DNA from: Pochonia chlamydosporia 170
Taxonomy: Eukaryota; Ascomycota; Sordariomycetes; Hypocreales; Clavicipitaceae
Direction: 5' to 3'
Assembly: GCF_001653235.2 (NCBI RefSeq)
Contig: NC_035792.1
Span: forward strand, 310,001 to 374,000
Length of the DNA: 64,000 nucleotides
Part shown: positions 45,516 through 56,195 of the stretch, one piece after another
Layout: every line of letters begins with the position of its first letter
Numbering within the stretch: position 1 is the first letter of the stretch
The notes under the pieces: model-generated
What the model was told of the DNA's origin: nothing
Databases searched by the model: none
The model's input: only the letters and a program-made list of their open reading frames with translations
Translations under genes and position numbers: made by a program

Positions 45516-46255
45516 TTATAAAAGGTAACCTTATATCTTATAATATAAGTATTATTTCTCTTTTTACTAGTAATAGATTATAGCTTTAATATTTTATAGG
45601 TAGGCTAGATATACTTAGTATTATAGCTCTCTTACTACTTATAAAAGGTAATCTTATATCTTATAGTATAAGTATTACTTCTTTCTTTGCTAGTAATAGA
45701 TTATAGCTTTAATATTTTATAGGTAGGCTATATATACTAGCTAGCATTATAGCTTTCTTACTGCTAATAAAAGGTAATCTTATATCTTATAGTATAAGTA
45801 TTACTTCTTTCTTTACTAGTAATAGACTATAGCTTTAATAGCTATAGGGTTAGCTTTATATGCTTAGCATTATAGTTCTCTTACTACTTATAAAAGGTAA
45901 CCTTATATCTTATATATAAGTATTACTTTTTTCTTTGCTAGCAATAGATTATAGCTTTAATATTTTATAGGTAGGCTAGATATACTTAGCATTATAGCTC
46001 TCTTACTACTTACAAAAGGCAATCTTATATCTTATAGTATAAGTATTACTCTTTTCTTTACTAGTAATAGATTATAGCTTTAATAGCTATAAAGTAGGCT
46101 TTATATACTTAGCATTATAGCTTTCTTACTACTTATAAAAGGCAACCTTATATCTTATAGCATAAGTATTACTTCTTTCTTTACTAGTAATATATTATAA
46201 CTTTAATAGCTATAAGATAGGCTATATACTCTAGCTAGCACTATAGCTTTCTTAC
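45516..46255. repeat. Six-unit tandem array, period about 123 bp
   Basis: The landmark AAAGG followed by YAAYCTTATATCTTATA recurs at 45521, 45644, 45770, 45893, 46015 and 46138, spacing 122-126 bp. Each unit also contains a TAAGTATTAC block, a TAATAGATTATAGCTTTAATA-type block and an AGCATTATAGCTYTCTTACT block. Differences are nearly all transitions. No coding potential. Confidence 0.88.
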
Positions 46256-46506
46256 TGCTTATTCTTTATAAACTTTACTAGAAAAAGAGATAGCTATAAA
46301 GCTTTTACTTATACTACTATTTTATTATTAAAATAGTCTAGCTGCTTAGATAGACTATCTAGTAGGTTAGCTAGTCTTAGATAATATTATATTATAAAAT
46401 TAAAGAAATATAGCTTATCTAGCGCTATAATTTACCTACTTATTAGCTTAAGCTTAAATACTAAATACTTATAGTTTAAATAGTTTATAATAATATAGAC
46501 TAGGTA

Positions 46507-48369
46507 ACGTGGGTGCATAACGAGCTAGCCACTATAACAAGCTAGCTACCTAATAACCTAAATGGAAGTAGTATCCTTTAAATATCTATTTCTCTACCTA
46601 AAAAAAATAGAATCTTAAGACAAAGAAAGTCAAATAATCTTAGCTAGTTAGGCTTTTTAAAGAGGCCTAAACTAAAGCATTTAAGCTATTATAAAGGTCT
46701 ATAATATTAGTTATAGCTTACTTAGTGCTTATCTAAATAGCATTATAGCGCAATATAATACTACGCCTAACTTATAAAAACTAATAGATCTAGAGGAATT
46801 AATAATTATTTAGTATATTCTTAACCTAGATATATAATTATTTCCTTCCTAGCTTAGTAGTATATAAGATATAGCAAATTAACTGCTTATAAATTATAAT
46901 GCGCCTTTAGTAGGACTATAATAGGCTTTAAACTTTATTAAGCGCTATAAAGAGCTTACTATGCGTTTTACGCGTAAATATAACTACTAGAGAGCCTTAT
47001 ATAAAGATCTAAAGCTAATTAGAGACTAGTTTAAGCTTATACGTAATACTATTATAAAATATAGTATCCTAGAGAAGGATTTCTATAACTTTAATAAGAC
47101 TAGCTTTATAATAGGTATAATCTTAGCTACTATAGTTATTACAAGCTTAGATAGATATAGGAAGCTAACCTTAGCTTAGCTAGGTAATAGAGAATAGGTT
47201 TTAGTAATTTAATCTATTAATTCTTAAGGGGAGGCTATCCTACTATTTATTATTATTATAGGGCAATATTACCTAGCAAACTAGTATAAAGATAGCATGC
47301 TGCCAAAGGATTAGGTAATCTCTATAACTTATAATAGCTAGACTATAAATAAGAAAGCTATAGATTAGATCTAGCACTTTAAAAAGCATATCTAGCCTTA
47401 AACTTATAGTATATACTATCTTCTTATCCTAGATAGGCATAAGAGCTACTACTTAACTACATTTAAGTTATTCTATAAAGACCATAAGATTATCACGCTA
47501 TATATACTATCTTATTTATCTTATATTCTTTAGCTACTAGATATTAGCTATTTTAGGCCACTTAAGAAGGCATATAGCAAAGAAATTAAAGGACTTATAA
47601 GAGTGTATATAACCTATATTACTAAGGCTAACTTCTTCCCTACATTTTTTACCGCATTTAAAGCTATAATAATAAGAGAAAATATTTAGGGAGCTTTTTA
47701 AGGTGTAGGACTTATTCTATTTAATCTAAAAAGCATCTTATTACGCCTAGATATAAGGCTATAGACTCTAATGCTAGTTAAAGAGGCACTAGAGCTACTA
47801 AACGTATAGGTTCTAAAGACCCTAAATAATCTAATAGAGGTAACTTTATAGACTAACTATATTAAAAGATAAATTAGTTACTATTAGGAAAGCTTACTAA
47901 TATTAATTTTAGTTGCTATAGACTAGATTACTAAGAGAATATATAGTATTATGCATAAGATAGCTCTCTTAAAGGCAGAGGTTAACTAACTTTAAGAGGT
48001 AAATATACTACTAAGTAAGCAGCATAGAGCTAAAAAAACACAATTACGTTAAGGTAGTAGTATAACTATTACTAAGGGATAAGCTCTTTAAGACTAGAAT
48101 AATATAGAAGAGCAAATAAAGCAGGAAGATTGCTAGACTAGAGGTTATAAGCCCTATAATAAGATAAAGGGTTAGCAGTATAGTATATATAGTAATACTA
48201 ATTATAACGCGCAAACTTATTAGATTAATATGGAAATATCTAATAAAGAAGATAGCAGTAAAGATTAATTAATTTTCTATATTATTATTATTTTTTTGTA
48301 GAATCTTTGCAGGATAGTTATATTAGGTAGCTAGCTCGTTATAGTAGCTAGCTCGTTATGCACCCACGT
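46507..48369 (+). mobile_element. Fot/pogo-type (Tc1-mariner) transposon, end to end, RIP-inactivated
   Basis: The 1863-bp element is flanked by TA at 46505-46506 and 48370-48371. Terminal inverted repeats of about 49 bp begin ACGTGGGTGCATAACGAGC, differing at only two transition positions. The plus-strand translation around 46970-47120 reads KYNY-stop-RALYKDLKLIRD-stop-FKLIRNTIIKYSILEKD, then FYNFNKTSFIIGI. This is the DDE_1 transposase of Fot-type elements, in which the motif is YNFDETGF; D, E and G have become N, K and S. Further on, ILDRHKSYY replaces ILDGHxSH. Stops are where Gln and Trp are expected. The element is dead. Confidence 0.9.
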
Positions 48370-48604
48370 TATATAGAGTATATAAGATAATATGTCTATA
48401 TTTTAAATGCCTTTTAGATAGCTAGTAGCTTTATATTAAAGGTAGTATAATATAGCTTAATAGGTAAGAGCTTTCTTAATATATATACTATTAGGTACTA
48501 GCAATCTAGTAGCAATTATACTAGTATAGCTCTTATAGTAAAGCCTAATATATTAGTCTCTAGCTATAGTAGTATATCTAGATTAAAGTATACTAGAATA
48601 GGTA

Positions 48605-49641
48605 ACGTGGGTGCATAGCAAGCTAGACAGCATAGCAAGCTAGACACCCTACCTAGTAAATATAACTATCTATTTTTAACTGTATATTTCTCTACTAATA
48701 ATAATAGAAACTTTAGATAAAGAAAGGCAAATAATCTTAGCTTGCTAAGCTATATAGAAAACCCTAAAGCTAAGCATCTAAGCAGCTATAAAGATCTATA
48801 TAGTACCTTATAGCATGCTTAGCGCTTATATTAAGAGAATACCTACTAGATATAATATTATGCCTAATTCTTAGAAACTTATAAATCTAGAGAAATCTAT
48901 AATTATTAACTATATTCTTAACCTAGACTTATAATTATTTCCTTTCTAGCTTAATAGTATATAAGATATAGCTAATTAACTGCTTACTAATTATAATGTG
49001 CCTCCTATAGAACCCTAATAGGCTTTAAACTTTATTAAACGCTAAAAAGAGCTAACTATATATTTTACCTATAGATATAACTACTAGAGAGCTTTATATA
49101 AAGATCTAAAAATAATTTAGCTCTAGTTTAAGCTTATATATAATATTATTATAAAATATAGCATCCTAGAGAAGGATTTCTATAACTTTAATAAGACTAG
49201 CTTTATAATAGGTATAATCTTAGCTACTATAATTATTATAAGCTTAGATAGATATAGAAAGCTAACCTTAGCTTAGCTAGGTAATAGAGAATAGGTTTTA
49301 GTAATTTAGTCTATTAATTTCTAAGGTAAGGCTATCCTGCTATTTATTATTATTATAGGGTAATATTACCTTACTAACTAGTATAAAGATAGCATGCTAC
49401 TAAAAGATTAGGTTATATCTATAACTTATAATAGCTAGACGTTAAATAAAAAGAGTATAAAATAGATCTAGTACTTTAAAAAGCATACTAAGCTATAAAC
49501 TTAAAGTATATATTATCTTCTAATTATAGATAGATATAAAAGCTACCACTTAATAGAATTTAAGCTATTCTATAAGAAGCATTAGATAATTACACTTTAT
49601 ATGCTCTCTTATTTATCTTATATCCTTTAGCTACTAGATAT
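48605..49641 (+). mobile_element. Fot/pogo-type transposon, second copy, 3' truncated
   Basis: It starts with the same terminal sequence (ACGTGGGTGCATAGCAAGC) after a TA at 48603-48604 and follows copy 1 almost colinearly through the same KDFYNF-like region near 49180. At about 49641, at the CTACTAGATATTA site of copy 1, it is cut by the LTR-like segment. No right-hand inverted repeat is found before normal DNA resumes at 52.4 kb. Confidence 0.85.
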
Positions 49642-49880
49642 TATAAGGGACTAGCCTAGGGGCTCCTGCGGACTAGCATTACTAATAGTAACTTTTCTTA
49701 TAAGGAGAAGAGAAGAAGACTAAAAGGGGTTAATATAGTTCCTAGTAGCACTCTTATAGGGTCTAGTTAAGCTCTAGTTTAGACCTATAGTAGGTTCTTA
49801 GGTAGCTCTCCCTATATGCCTATCTTCTTCTTTCCTAAGATCTAAGTATTACGCTTAAATCTATAATATACTCTCTTACT
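49642..49880. repeat. LTR-like segment, copy 2
   Basis: This begins TATAAGGGACTAGCC, the TG-to-TA version of the start at 43096, and stays similar to it for about 240 bp. It abuts the broken Fot copy, implying that a gypsy-type element or fragment joined there. Confidence 0.55.
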
Positions 49881-52390
49881 ACCTACTCTTATCTCTAGTC
49901 TCTTATATTAGAAGGTAGGCCTTATACTCTTTATTATTATTATATATACATAGTTACTAGCGCTATAGATTTATTATATAGGGTAATTATTATAATATAG
50001 GAACTTATTATTATTACCTTACCTTCTCTAGTTTATAGTATAAAAATATCTTAGTTAAACCTTTCTTTCTCTTACTTTCCTCTCTCTAATATTATAATCT
50101 AATTATTCTTCCTGCTAGGAATCTTTATAATTTCTTACTTTTTACTACTATATAACTGCTTACTATTATTTATTACTCTTACTAATAACTAATTTATCCC
50201 TTATTATATCTCTTATTATATCTCTTATTATATCTTTCTATATACTATTTATTCCTAATCTACTGCTATATCTACTACTGCTAGTGCCTCTCTGCCTCTC
50301 TCTTACTATAATAGGTTATCTTATTGCTATCTTAGCTATTATAAGGTAGAAGGTAACTCTAGTAATAAGGCTCTCTCTAATAGTAAGAAGGAAACCTAGC
50401 TCTATAAATTATGCTAAAATAACCTACACAAGAAGAGCTATACCTCCTATATTTTAGGATAGAGTAATACTTATAAAGCTTATAAGAATATATATTATTA
50501 CTCTTATAAATATATAGCTAGTAGTAAGTATCTTTAAGATCTAGTTTAGTATATACCTTTATATCTCTTAGCCTATTAAGAATCTTAGTAATTAGTACTA
50601 AGAGTGCTTTATTCTTTCTTATAATCTTATTAAGGCCTTTATAATTTATATATAAGTATAGCTAGCTCTCTTTCTTTAGCATAAAGAGAATTAAAGCTTC
50701 TATTAGGCTTATTAACCTTCTTATTTAGCCTTATTATATTATACTAGCTAGGTACTTATAGAGAACCTATAGCTCTTTCTCTATTAAGCTATAAATAGGT
50801 CTCTAAGATAGTATCTACCTATTCTCTAGTTTAATAGTATATATTTAGCCTTTAAGAGAGAATAGTATAATAGCTTTCTTCTTAGAGAATATATCTTAGT
50901 ATTCTATATAGGTACTAGGTATCTCTTTCTTTACTTCTTTACTGCTATTAGAGTAGTTATTAGGTCTAATAATTTAGTTTAAATAGAAATCCTATTAAAG
51001 TACTAGTATAACTACTAATTAGTTTATCTTATAGTATACTTACTGCTTTCTCTATATTATTAAGAGCTAGAAAGCTAGAATTAGGTATCTCTAGTACTTT
51101 TATTTCTAACTTATTACTACTAGCTTATACTCTAAAGCCTAGTCTATTCTAAGAATAAGATCTTTTTTAGTATTAGTAATATAGTAGCTAAGTTAGTATA
51201 TTCTTATATAGCTAGTACTATTAGTAATTTTTATAACTTAGTTAAAAAGCTTATAGTATAATAATAGGGTTTTAGCTATACTCTTTAATCTCTACTAGTT
51301 AGGCTATATATTCTTCTAGCTTATTTTACTTAATAACTCTAGTTTAATAATAGTATATATAGTACCTAGGTTAAATAGTATATTTATAGCTATCTAGCTA
51401 TAATCTTACTATAGTATTACCTATATTTATATTTATAGGTCTTTAGGTTTATCTATAGTAAATCTAGCTTTTTACTTTTATATAGTTAAAATAGGTAATT
51501 TATTTAGGTTTTTTATAGCTTAATTACTACTCTATCTATAGGTAAAAGTAATATAGTAATTACTATTATAAGTTTTATAATTAGGTTTCTTATAGTTAGG
51601 TAAGATATATTCTAGTTTTTAGCATTTATAGTATATTATTTTAAATGCTTATAAAGGTAATATTTCTATTAAGAATACTACTTTTTTGCTACTTACTTAC
51701 TATTTATTTACTGCTATTAGTAATTATAAGTAGTCTTATTTTTAGTCTTTTTGCCTATTATATTCTCTCTTAGTAGGTTTAATCTTTATCTTCTTTTCTT
51801 ACTCTATAAGATAATTCTAGCTCTTTAGAAATTCCTAGCTAAGTACCTACTTTCTTATAGTATTATTTAGGCTATTAATAAATATATAGATTTATAACTA
51901 CTCTAAAATAGACTTAGAAAGTTTAGCTTTTACCTTACTTTAGACCTTCTTATATACTTAGAAGGTTTATTTTTTCTTCTATTAAAGGCCTATTAGTATC
52001 TTTATTACTTCTTAGTAGTATAAATCTTTATTTATAGTTTTTTTCTTTAACTATTTAATAAAGCTAACCTATAAGTAGTCTTAGTACTAGATAAGTCTAT
52101 TTACTATAGTATATTATATCTATTATTACTTTATATCTTTAGTAAGATAGCTATTAGTATAGGTAATCTTAGTAGTATTATTAGGAAAGCTATACTAGTT
52201 TATAGTAAAGATAGTATTAAGATTTAAGAGAAAGTATTATAGGCTCTTATAGGTATCTCTCTTATATATAGGTACTTTTAGCTATACTTTTATAATGCTA
52301 TATTATAGCTATAGCGCTATAAGCTTAATATAGAGTTAAGATAGTAGAAGTATTTTACTGCTTTTTTATTTCTTCTTAATATTCTTTAGT
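49881..52390 (-). mobile_element. Ty3/Gypsy relic: reverse transcriptase and gag knuckle, RIP-decayed
   Basis: The reverse complement of about 50560-50760 reads FNSLYAKERELA, then YLYINYKGLNKII and KNKALLVLITKILNRL. This matches the gypsy reverse-transcriptase stretch in which LCVDYRGLN is followed by the KNRxPLPLI block. Near 51590-51645 the minus strand reads YYKC-stop-KLEYILPNYKK, a CCHC zinc knuckle with first Cys, His and last Cys turned to Tyr. Order on the minus strand is therefore gag (about 51.6 kb) before reverse transcriptase (50.6 kb). No open frame survives. Confidence 0.8.
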
Positions 52391-52624
52391 TATAACCCTA
52401 ACCCTAAGACTTAGGGAGTGCCTAGGTTAAAGCAGCTATAACTTAGGAACTCCTTTAAGAAAGGAAACTAGGTCTGTCGTGATTCCGGTTTTATATTGGT
52501 CCGTTATCAGGGCACTAATGGTTAATTGTGTTCAATGTTGTGGATGCTAGCAGGTCTTCTTAGTGTGCGTCCCAACGACCGTCACCATCCGACAAATTCC
52601 TCGATCCAACATCAGACAACTATT
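52391..52624. other. Right edge of repeat block with telomere-like CCCTAA doublet
   Basis: AACCCTAACCCTAAG occurs at about 52394-52408, with a TTAGGG a few bases later on the same strand. Composition then returns to normal by about 52470. Two units are too few to call a telomere remnant. Confidence 0.4.
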
Positions 52625-54213
52625 CTACATCCTCCACAGTCCATGAATCCACCTCTGCAAAATACGATACGATCCCTCCCTCACGTCTCCCGGCACCGTA
52701 TGTCCCGCTCCATCAACAGCCACAAACGCTAGTCTTCCATCCTTGGTGGCCTTCCACTTCCCTGTTGCCGCAATCCCAGCAGGCAAATTCTCCCATTTCT
52801 TCAATCGGAACTCTGCCTGTCCCCTCCATCGCAGGTTATCATACGTCCAAATCTGCCCGGGCGTGTTGACAATGTAGTCGTTATTCCCATTCAACACCAG
52901 TATCTTGATATCTCCCGGGGACGGATCTTGAGCATATGCTTCAAGTACAGAGGCAGTTTCCTGTGTGGTTGGCCGCCATGGCTCGCGATTCTCGCTAAAT
53001 GCAAGGTTGATGATCCAATTTATTACGCTGTACTCAGTGGATGAGGGGATGTCAAGAGCTTTTTTGACGTGCGGGAGATTGAGGTAATACGTGATGTTTC
53101 CCTTTGTGATGTCTGTACATTCTGGGGGATCTGGACATGGCAAGTGGACTGTAATTGTTAGTGCTCTGCTTGATACTTGTGAGTTCCTTTGGCAAACATA
53201 CTGTTGTACATGTGTCGTTCACCGGCTTCAACAAGTTCCGCGTAAAATACGTGAATGAAATCGTCAGCATACGTTGCCGAGGCGAAACACTCCCTTTCGT
53301 CATAGGAACTATCACAGTTTCTGCCTAGTCTCTGCACCTCTGGTAGATGCTGCGCAATCCTTTCACAGGAAGTCCGGTTGAGGATGTTGATGGTTTCGAC
53401 ATCCTCACAGAGTAATTCGTACACACCGACAGCAATGCCCGTCCAATCAATGACGGCATCCACCAAAATCATGGAAGTTATGTTACCCCAAAACGCCTTC
53501 TTGGAGTTCCATCGCCGCGAATTGAGAATGTGGTCAACGTATGTAGGGCCGTAATGACCGCCATAGGACTCGGCTGCGATATGCAAAGGCAACTTCTTCT
53601 TCTCGGGGAAGACCTTGTCGAAGAATATGTTTAGAAATTGCTGGAAATCTTCTGCGCCATCCATGTCTTTTGTAGCCGGGGCCACGCCGTCTGCGAGAGA
53701 AGAGAATCCGACACCAGCGGGTTGATCAAGGAACAGCAGTGAGGCATTGTTGTTCCAGGACCAATTATTCGGAGAGGGCATATCGGTCTTTGCATCCAGC
53801 CAACATGGTCCCATTTCATTGAATAAACCGATTAACGACGAGGCACCAGGGCCTCCATTCATCCACAAGATGATGGGGTCATTCTCGGGGTCGTTCCGAC
53901 TGTCAAAGTACCAGTAGAACAGGCGATGCTCATCGGTCACGTCAATTGTGCCTGCATATTGAGCCTCGCCGTAGGTGGGACAGGTTTCATTGTCCAGGAT
54001 CTTCTTAGTGAATTGGCCTGCCTTGAACGGTGGAACTTCCGAGTTATGAGAGTGTGTCAATGGCTTTTGGGTCTCGGAAATCGTGGGAATGAGGGGTTGC
54101 TGTTGACTTTGCTGTTGGATTTTGTGTTGCTGGAGGTGATGCCAATGTTTGCCAACAATCATTTGACCAGCGACACTGCCGAGAAGGGCAGATAGCGCGA
54201 GTCCCTTGAGCAT
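52625..54213 (-). CDS. Secreted serine carboxypeptidase (S10)
   Basis: Two exons, 54213-53202 and 53148-52625, give 511 residues. The ATG at 54213 begins a good signal peptide (MLKGLALSALLGSVAGQ); an ATG at 54306 would bury it behind 31 polar residues. A Gln-rich segment (HHLQQHKIQQQSQQQP) follows. S10 marks are ILWMNGGPGASS, the nucleophile in AAESYGGHYGP, the Asp in NGNNDYIVNTPG and the His in GAGHTVPGD. Several N-glycosylation sites are present (NWSW, NNAS, NITS, NRTS). It should cleave C-terminal residues in an acidic secretory or extracellular setting. GGPGASS replaces the more common GGPGCSS. No C-terminal TM segment, so it is not the membrane-bound Kex1 type. Confidence 0.9.
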
Positions 54214-54577
54214 GTTGGGCAAGTTACCTGGAGAATAAGTCTTTTTGATGACATGGACTTCTCGATTGAAGTTGAGTTTGACGGAGTTGGGTTGTGCTGA
54301 CTGCATTCGTGTTTATAGTTGCCAAGGTGTGACGCAATTCGACGGTAAACGTACCCGTGTGTTACAACCAACGATTTGACAACGGATGAGCATGTTTCGT
54401 GGTGGAAGCTGCCGCGATGGTATCGAAACCCATTTCCTTGTCGCTAGCACTTTGTAGCTCAGTGTCGAAGTGTCTCATTCCGATGGTTGTGGTGCGGTAG
54501 TGGTCGGTTGAACAAATCATCAAATGCAACAGTTGAGATCCCTTGACAAAATACATAATTAGCAAAGCAGGTCTAAT
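54214..54577. other. Intergenic
   Basis: This is the promoter region of the carboxypeptidase and 3' flank of the permease, both on the minus strand. No gene seen. Confidence 0.45.
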
Positions 54578-56195
54578 TTACAAAGCATATCTATAATCAG
54601 GGTGAAAGTCGCCCGTCTTTCCACTCTGAATCTCCCTCTGCCGTTCATCCTCCGACAATGCATCACGCCTCTTATTCTGTCGCCGCAGATACAAGTACAG
54701 CGAAATATGTCCAAACACAGCCAACAACACTGCTGCAAGTGAAGCACTAAGGCCCATGACGTATTTTCCATTTTCCTTCTTCTTGAATATTTGGCCGACC
54801 TGCAAGCGACAACTTAGCATCCAAGCCAATACATCCATTTCAACATATCTGATGGGGAACTTACCACAATTCCAGCGCAGTTACCAATGGACTGATTCAT
54901 GCCAATCGCCATTGCACGTTTATAATACGGTGCATGGCTATTGAGCAGCCACGCGCAGTTCAGTCCAACAATAATATACACGCCCGGTGCGATGAGAAAT
55001 GTCGAAAAATACAACACTGCCCTGTTTGTAACTGGTATACCCAGGTTCACGGCGTATCCAATAGCCGTAACAAAGCAGGCGGGCATCATGAAGAATGCAC
55101 GTCGTTTAAACTTGTCGGAAAAGTAAGAGATAACAATGTACGCAAACGAGGCCCAGAAAAATACTGGAATTGTGAGAAGTTGCGTTGTGACGGTTCCATA
55201 GCCAAAGGACTTGATGATGAGAGGTAGGAAACTCGACAACCCAAAGGAGCATATGTCGGCCATGAACTGACTCCAACAACTGATATACAACTTGACATCT
55301 GTAGCAGCCTTGCGGACTTCTTTCCAATCGAAATCAGGCTTGCCGTTATATCTTGCATTGATCTCGGCCCGAATTCGCATGAGTTTCTTATCCTCTTCGT
55401 TGAGAAACTTGGCTGTCTCAAAATTGTCCGGCAAGACAAAGAAGACAAGGATAGCGATGAGAACGCTTCCACAGCCCTCGATGATGAATAGCCAGCGCCA
55501 GCCTTGGAGGCCAGATATACCGTCCATTTTAAGCAGCGCGTAGGCGAATAAACCGCCAAATGAACCCGATAATGCAGACGACACAAAGAGGTATGATACT
55601 CGGAGGGCCTGCTCTTGTGGCTGGTAGAACGTGCTGAGATAGAGGGCCAGACACGGGAAGATTCCGGATTCGAAGACACCGAGCAGGAGACGGCTTGCGT
55701 ATAGTTGTGCCTTGTTATGCATGAAGCCTGTGCCGATAAGGACGACGGACCAACAGAAGATGAGAAGTGGAATCATGCGGCCTGTTTTGTTAGTTGGGTT
55801 CTGATGGTGGTTTCGGGGAACGTACTTGGGTGGAATTTCTTGAGAACAAGTGAGCAAGGGACTTCAAATGTTACATATGTGACGTAGAATAGTGTGATTG
55901 CATCTATATTCGTTAACATAAGGCTTCATAGATCACAGTAAGAGTACGTACTTCCCAACTCTCCATCCGTCATGTTCAAATCTTCAACCATGCCTGCGGA
56001 AGCTGCATTTCCGATATTCGCTCTATCAAGATAGGCATTGAGAAAGATGATTGTCATGATTGGCGCAATGAAGAGATCCAGTTTTCGGGTCAGTTGACGT
56101 TCCCGCTTAGGATCGATACGGATATCTTGCTCCATGGCGATGCTCTCCTTGTCTCCTGCGAGACTGAGCTCCCTGTTTAGAGCTTCTGGGTCCAT
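54578..56195 (-). CDS. MFS permease, anion:cation symporter (Dal5-like) family
   Basis: Four exons, 56195-55952, 55903-55826, 55781-54865 and 54799-54578, give 486 residues with compatible phases. About 12 TM helices are predicted. Family marks are RKLDLFIAPIMTIIFLNAYLDRANIGNA in TM1, FYVTYVTFEVPCSLVLKKFHP in TM2, ASRLLLGVFESGIFPCLALYLSTFY around TM4, and NCAWLLNSHAPYYKRAMAIGMNQSIGNCAGI in TM9-10. Dal5-type carriers import allantoate, nicotinate, pantothenate or related acids at the plasma membrane; the exact substrate is not readable. The C-terminal tail is charged and cytosolic. Confidence 0.9.

Noticed and set aside
49881..50400. Repeated TTATTATATCTC triplet as a CRISPR-like or regulatory array
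   Set aside because: Only three adjacent units in AT-rich decayed DNA of a fungus; a simple local duplication.
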